From contig OX104127.1 in the NCBI GenBank assembly GCA_944470555.2, positions 127,845,113 through 127,909,112 of the forward strand: a stretch of DNA of 64,000 nucleotides. The letters run 5' to 3'. Each line of letters starts with the position of its first letter. Positions within the stretch are counted from its first letter, which is position 1. This DNA comes from Heterobilharzia americana (taxonomy: Eukaryota; Platyhelminthes; Trematoda; Strigeidida; Schistosomatidae). The position numbers and the translations under genes are program-made. Positions 59,085-64,000 of the stretch are shown in pieces. The notes below the pieces were generated by a model. The model was not told the origin of the DNA. It saw nothing but the letters and a program-made list of their open reading frames with translations, and searched no databases.

Positions 59085-59902
59085 ATAGAGAAGACAGATG
59101 TAGTGAAGATACCGAAACAACAACAACAGCCAGAACAACAACAACAGCAAACTCCAATCACCATCAACGGCGAAAACCTGGAGGAAGTAGTCTCTTTCAC
59201 CTACACCTACCCAGGCAAGGCAGCATCGTTTCAACTACAGATGGCACAGTCACAGATGAGCATGTCAAAGTCAGGATCGCCAAAGCAAGACGGCCCTTCC
59301 TGCATCAATCTGAAATCAGTGTGGACATCTACTGCACTCAGTATACGACGTGAACAACATCCGGATTTTCAACACTAATTCAGTCAAGTAAATCAGTGCT
59401 TCCATGTGATTTTATGGTTGAGAGATTTGGTGGCGCGTCACGAAAACCATTTCCAACAAACTACACACATTAAACACATCAACAGATGCCGCCTACACGC
59501 ACTCGAGACTAACACTGAAGATCAGATCAGAAGGCCAGAATAATAAGAATAAGCAAGAAGGAACTCACTCTGACTGGCAACGAACCAACGAAGCAGGAAC
59601 CCATCACCCAACAAATATGCAGGAGAGGAATGTGGAGATGGATTGGATTGGACATACATTGAGAAGACCGATCGAGGACATCACATGTCAGGCCACACCC
59701 TCTAGTGGAGCTCGCATGGGAAACGATGAGTTGGTCGTTCGAGGTGAGGGTGACATGTAGGAGATGGTGTGAGGAATAAATGGAAGGTTGTGGGCAGATG
59801 TGGAGGCATGTTGGAAAGAGTGTAGCGAACAGAGTGGAGTGGAGACGTGTTATTGAATCCCTATGTTCCACTAAGAACCCAGTGGTGAATAATAATAATA
59901 AT
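59085..59902 (+). mobile_element. RTE-like LINE, short 3' copy with Gln-codon expansion
   Basis: A 5'-truncated copy covers only the end of the reverse transcriptase and the 3' region, and ends in an AAT tail (about 59887-59902). From about 59150 it is nearly identical to 55013-55775. Near its start (59115-59155) the run of caa/cag codons is longer than in the other copies by about 18 nt, giving two Gln blocks separated by Pro-Glu. The C-terminal coding remnants are frameshifted as in the related copy. Confidence 0.88.
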
Positions 59903-62029
59903 ATCTCTGAGGCGCATGAGAATACTAGGTGACCTGAAAGTTATCGACAATATTTGCACCTATCAGATGACAACCTCATAACATTTCTGACGTTATGACA
60001 GTATGGGACATTGAACTTATTTATTTCACTGATTATTGGTGAAAATAACTGGGATGGCTGTAGTCTGGCAGACTTGTAATATACACCCCAAGTAATGGTT
60101 GATGTTGAAATGGAAACTTTCGCATCTTAAAAACTGTTTGAATATTATTATCATTACTATCATTATCATCTCTAAGTTATTCATCACTTGTGTAAAAGGA
60201 CACTAAATCTAGTTGGTGGTTTTGAAAATGGCTATCATTAATAACACTTCAGAAGTGAACATTTAAAATCTGATGCCGCTGACTGGTCGGGGTTTTACAC
60301 AAATATATATCTACGAAACAATAAAATGCCTAAATGTCTCGAACAGAATGATTGCCTTGCTGAACAATATATCGACAGCCTATCAACTGAGAAATTGGCT
60401 GTATCCACCTCTTCTACTCATAAATACGAGTGTTAACAACACATATACATTAGTCTAACCATCAACTATGTATATGTATAACCTACTAAGATGCTCATCA
60501 CCATAGTGCTTTCCAATGTACAATGCAAAGCCTATCCCGAATACAAGTAAGAGGAAAGATTTCGATAAGTAAAATGAATTGAAGCTCTGTCAACACTGAC
60601 AAAAATATCACAACGTTCATTACAGTTTCCACTAGCAAATATTATCTCCATCGACATTCTAGTGTGAATTATGCCTGTCTTCTATATCTCTACCAGATAT
60701 TCACTACCTTCCTACAATCCACAAACCCCACCGCATGAACGATTCCACCTCTTCTCTCTTCCAAATTCTACTTATTCACTACTGAAATGCATTCTTATAA
60801 GCAGCACTCATCATATTAACACAACATCAGATTTCAGTTCCATTTCGCATATCCAACAATTCTCTCCATAAAAATGTGACCACTTCCTCCTCAAATCCAA
60901 TCCATCTATTTGCAGTTTACAGTTGATTTTAAACTGAATTTCAAGATTTAAAGAATGTGCGTACCACTACACTCTTTGTCGTGTGAAGCGCATCAACTCC
61001 ATCAATAGTTTCCTGTTATTCTTGGTGTGTGTAATCAAGTGGGGTGCTGTAATCAGCCTCAGAGTGATTAAATTACCTCCTTCTATAATTCGATGTCGAG
61101 TTCTTGTACTCAGATTCTGCATAATAAATCACAGATAATCTGAAGAGGTTGTTTAGTGCATTACATTAGTTTAGAATGACTATCAGTCAACAAGGACAAT
61201 GCGTTCTGTGTCTTTCATACAAGAATTGCTGAGAATATCATATAGACTGTTTCAAAGATGCAGTCCGTTGGTAGTAAGGGAATGTGTTTCATCGCTCTTC
61301 TGAAACCCTGATGTCTGGTCACAGTCTGTCAGTTTTGTGAAGATTCAACTGAGTATTGATGCTTCGATCACTTGGAAAATATGTGATAAAAAATGTTTGG
61401 ATGAAGATTATTAGAAGATACTAATTGTTAGTGTCTTCTTACTGGGTTGTTAGTCACAATTTTGTTAAATTATGTGGTGAAAATCAGTAATGTTACCTAC
61501 CTTCATATGGACAGTCCAATCGTCTGCATTCGTTTGTAATTCTGGACAAAATCACCAAAGTCAACCGGTTGGTTGCTTCAGGGATCTCTGGCCTACTAGT
61601 CATACAAGAACCTGAATTTCATTGGGTTTTTCTAAACAAAATGGTCATAGGATGATATTCATTGCAACTATCTAATGCCTAGTGTGAAGCAGTTGTTAAT
61701 TATGTGAGCTGCCCTTGAGTTTGCAGCAAATAAGAAGAAATGATGTTATATACGTACATATAATGCAAGGTTGGATATAATTAACCACTAAGCTATGCTG
61801 CATTCCGTTGTGGTGCATTTTATTTGTTCATAAAAGTTGACGTCTATGACTTGATTAACCTAGTGGTGACTCAACTAACCATCACTTATCAACATGGAGC
61901 CTGCAGCTACTGCATAATGGTTGAAGTTGACATACTTTACATCAAGATACAGGATGATAGGCAAAGAAGTGGGAAATAATACAATAACACGTCATCAAAA
62001 GCTATAATACAAAAAGGAGAGGTCGCTCA

Positions 62030-62090
62030 AATACAGCCTTGGGCTGGTTACTCGGAAGCGAATTTCCATTTCACCTTCAGTCATCACCTG
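62030..62090 (+). repeat. Family D SINE fragment
   Basis: The word atttccatttcaccttcagtcatcacc is the 3' side of family D. No tRNA-like part remains next to it. Confidence 0.4.
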
Positions 62091-62818
62091 GTATCAATAA
62101 CACACATATTAACATATGAACACACACGTATTAACATGTTAATCAATCAACGTCGATCTCAAACAGTCACACTGATAAATACGAGTGTTATTTTCTGGAA
62201 AAAAGATATGTAGGAAATTAAATTCCCTTTCACTAATTCATAAAATCACGGAACTGTCAAAATACACGACAAAGTACTAAAAACTATCTGCTATTCTTAT
62301 TTCACATTTTGAACTGTAAAAGTTGGTGCTTAAAAGATAGGATGTTTCATGAGAAGTGTAATTAAATAAGTTACTGACACACAGCATATAGAAATATGAC
62401 TTGGTTGGATTCAGCATCATATTCCAGAAGTGTTAACAGCCATTCTGGTCACTATAATACCTTTTAACTTTTTGGAGTCTTTAAATGGAAAAACTGGTGG
62501 AAATGGATAAAAATTACCACCGAACATTCACTCAAGCAGTACTACCTTGTAGTGCGTCCTCTCTTCGGAATATAAAAATTATAAGAATAGCCTTTAATAC
62601 ACAGTAAAGAGTTACTTCTTGCAAGCTTTATTTTAGACTTTCTAAGAATTCTTCATGCTGTATTCAACAACAGTGGGACATAATTAGTATATGTGTTACC
62701 AAGTGGCCTTTACTAGACAAAAGTGAGAGATTATTACTACCTTTGAATTACGTACTCAGTAATGTCGGTTAATTGCCCCAAAGAATATGATTTTTCCAAG
62801 GTTAATGGTACTTCTTAC

Positions 62819-62866
62819 CTATGAGTCCCAGTATGAATGAAACTTAAGTCTATGGCTTCCTTATGA
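62819..62866 (-). CDS. Possible 48-nt micro-exon
   Basis: On the minus strand AG (AGACGTTAG) is followed by 48 nt and a consensus donor CATAG|GTAAGAAG. One frame is open (HKEAIDLSFIHTGTH). The length is a multiple of three but the acceptor lacks a pyrimidine tract. Speculative. Confidence 0.2.
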
Positions 62867-63619
62867 CTAACGTCTAACACCAAAAAAATACACCTTAGTA
62901 TCATTTCACTGAGTTTTGCTTTCATGTGTGAAATATGGCTGAATGATTTTGATCACCATTTCTGATCCGATAGGCATGTCTATCACTACTGAAAAAGCAA
63001 TTCATGTAGTTTATTTCAACATTCAAAAAGCCAAATAATGTATTTAAATATTTTCGGAAGTTTACAAAACCTTCATATAGACCATAAATATATCTTCACG
63101 TCATGTTTTCTTAGATTTGACAGGCTGTTTATAAAGTGAACTACTGTTTGAACTTACATGATACATCTGGAAGGATGATCACATCCAACTGTGTGAATGT
63201 CTTTGAAATTCAGTGGAAATCATGCTGTGAGGTTAACTAACCTAATTTAGCATATCAGTAATCCAGAAGTGAACAAGTTATCTTGTGATGAAATCAGAGT
63301 TCATTGAGGATATGACTGACAGTAAACTGTTTGTTTCTTTTATACTCTAAGCAACAACAAAGACAACGTAGATTACTTTTGTAGCTTACAACTGTAACTA
63401 TGATTATTAGTGGTCAGCGCTATCACCAATACACATATAAGTGCTTTAATGTTGTATGTAGTGATGCTTGTCGATACATATAACTGCAAAAAAAAACAGT
63501 GAGCTATACTGCAGATGGAATCACTGACGATGATGAAGATGTTTTAGAATTACAAAACGCGTGCAAAATTTTAACTTCCAAGATGGTTTTATCCACTACT
63601 GGGTACTCTTGAAAAAAGT

Positions 63620-63750
63620 CACTGAAACTAAGTAACGCTAGAGGGGGTGTTTCTCCTTAGCTTCCATACCTAGGTAAGGTTTTGCTTCTGACCTTTAGAC
63701 TTCATAGTGAACACGTTAACATCAAACCACTAGGTTGATATTCAGTGTCA
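63620..63750 (-). repeat. Family A SINE fragment
   Basis: On the minus strand cctagtggtttgatgttaac and gaagtctaaaggtc match the tRNA-like part of family A (A-box side). The B box is degraded. Confidence 0.4.
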
Positions 63751-64000
63751 GTCAAAAAAATACACAAAGACTATCATTTCATAACATATGAGGAATCCAT
63801 CCTCATTTTGAAATAGCTGACCGCATATTTCAGAAATCCTCATTTCGATTTCGGAAAGTGTACCACATAAATCGGTCAAAAGCTGTTAACACCTTCAGAG
63901 GACTTTACCAACAACTGAAACCATTGGGACATTTTAAGTATCATATAAGCCAGCTAATGTATGGGAACAGTGGTGCTTATCAATCTTTTTGTTTTGTCAA

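Larger units (their letters stand above)
59903..63619. other. AT-rich stretch with minor repeat traces
   Basis: A family D fragment lies at 62030-62090 and a possible micro-exon at 62819-62866. A trinucleotide-rich patch (attattatcattactatcatt) lies at about 60146-60172. No other gene or RNA was seen. Confidence 0.35.

Noticed and set aside
1..64000. CRISPR array, bacterial operon or phage region
   Set aside because: No regularly spaced short repeats with unique spacers, no operon-like open frames, and the content is that of an animal genome rich in retroelements.

Overview
The window looks like a repeat-dense, AT-rich stretch of an animal nuclear genome. It is most likely a flatworm of the schistosome type. 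This is an inference from the co-occurrence of a CR1-clade LINE with a PHD-like ORF1, an RTE-clade LINE, a Penelope-like element remnant, and many short tRNA-related repeats carrying polymerase III A and B boxes. Nothing bacterial is present: no operons, no ribosome binding sites and no long intact genes.

Host coding sequence is sparse. The best candidates are two internal exons on the minus strand. One is at 31123-31271 (149 nt; frame open across its full length, with AG and GT boundaries). The other is at 53307-53447 (exactly 47 codons; AG acceptor and GTGAGTAAG donor). Weaker exon candidates lie at 3533-3678 (-), 4044-4080 (+), 37203-37264 (-) and 62819-62866 (-). The window may therefore be mostly introns of one or more minus-strand genes. 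I recognise none of the host proteins.

Mobile elements dominate the rest. A degenerate CR1-like LINE runs on the minus strand from about 22500 to 18957, where it is cut off against a SINE. Four RTE-like LINE copies are present: 26099-27018 (-; 5' part only, with an AAT tail), 47074-50306 (-; nearly full length), 53465-55776 (+) and 59085-59902 (+). The second and third form a roughly 1.8 kb, nearly identical inverted pair that shares the same lesions, including an extra codon inside the reverse-transcriptase catalytic motif. A Penelope-like fragment (connector plus GIY-YIG-like domain) lies at 40362-40985 (-). A coding-like, GC-richer island at 35380-36640 (+) is unassigned.

At least five short repeat families (called A to E here) carry tRNA-like A and B boxes. 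Family A is unusual: most loci are two copies joined head to head, making long fold-back palindromes with divergent internal promoters (5168-5655, 13725-14068, 24490-25112, 33795-34375, 37885-38400, and 45591-46091 with a 12 bp target duplication). A separate element with 47 bp inverted terminal repeats lies at 30106-30304. Long (TA)n tracts occur at 12132-12217 and 34937-34993. Boundaries of diverged repeats are read by eye and are approximate to tens of bases.
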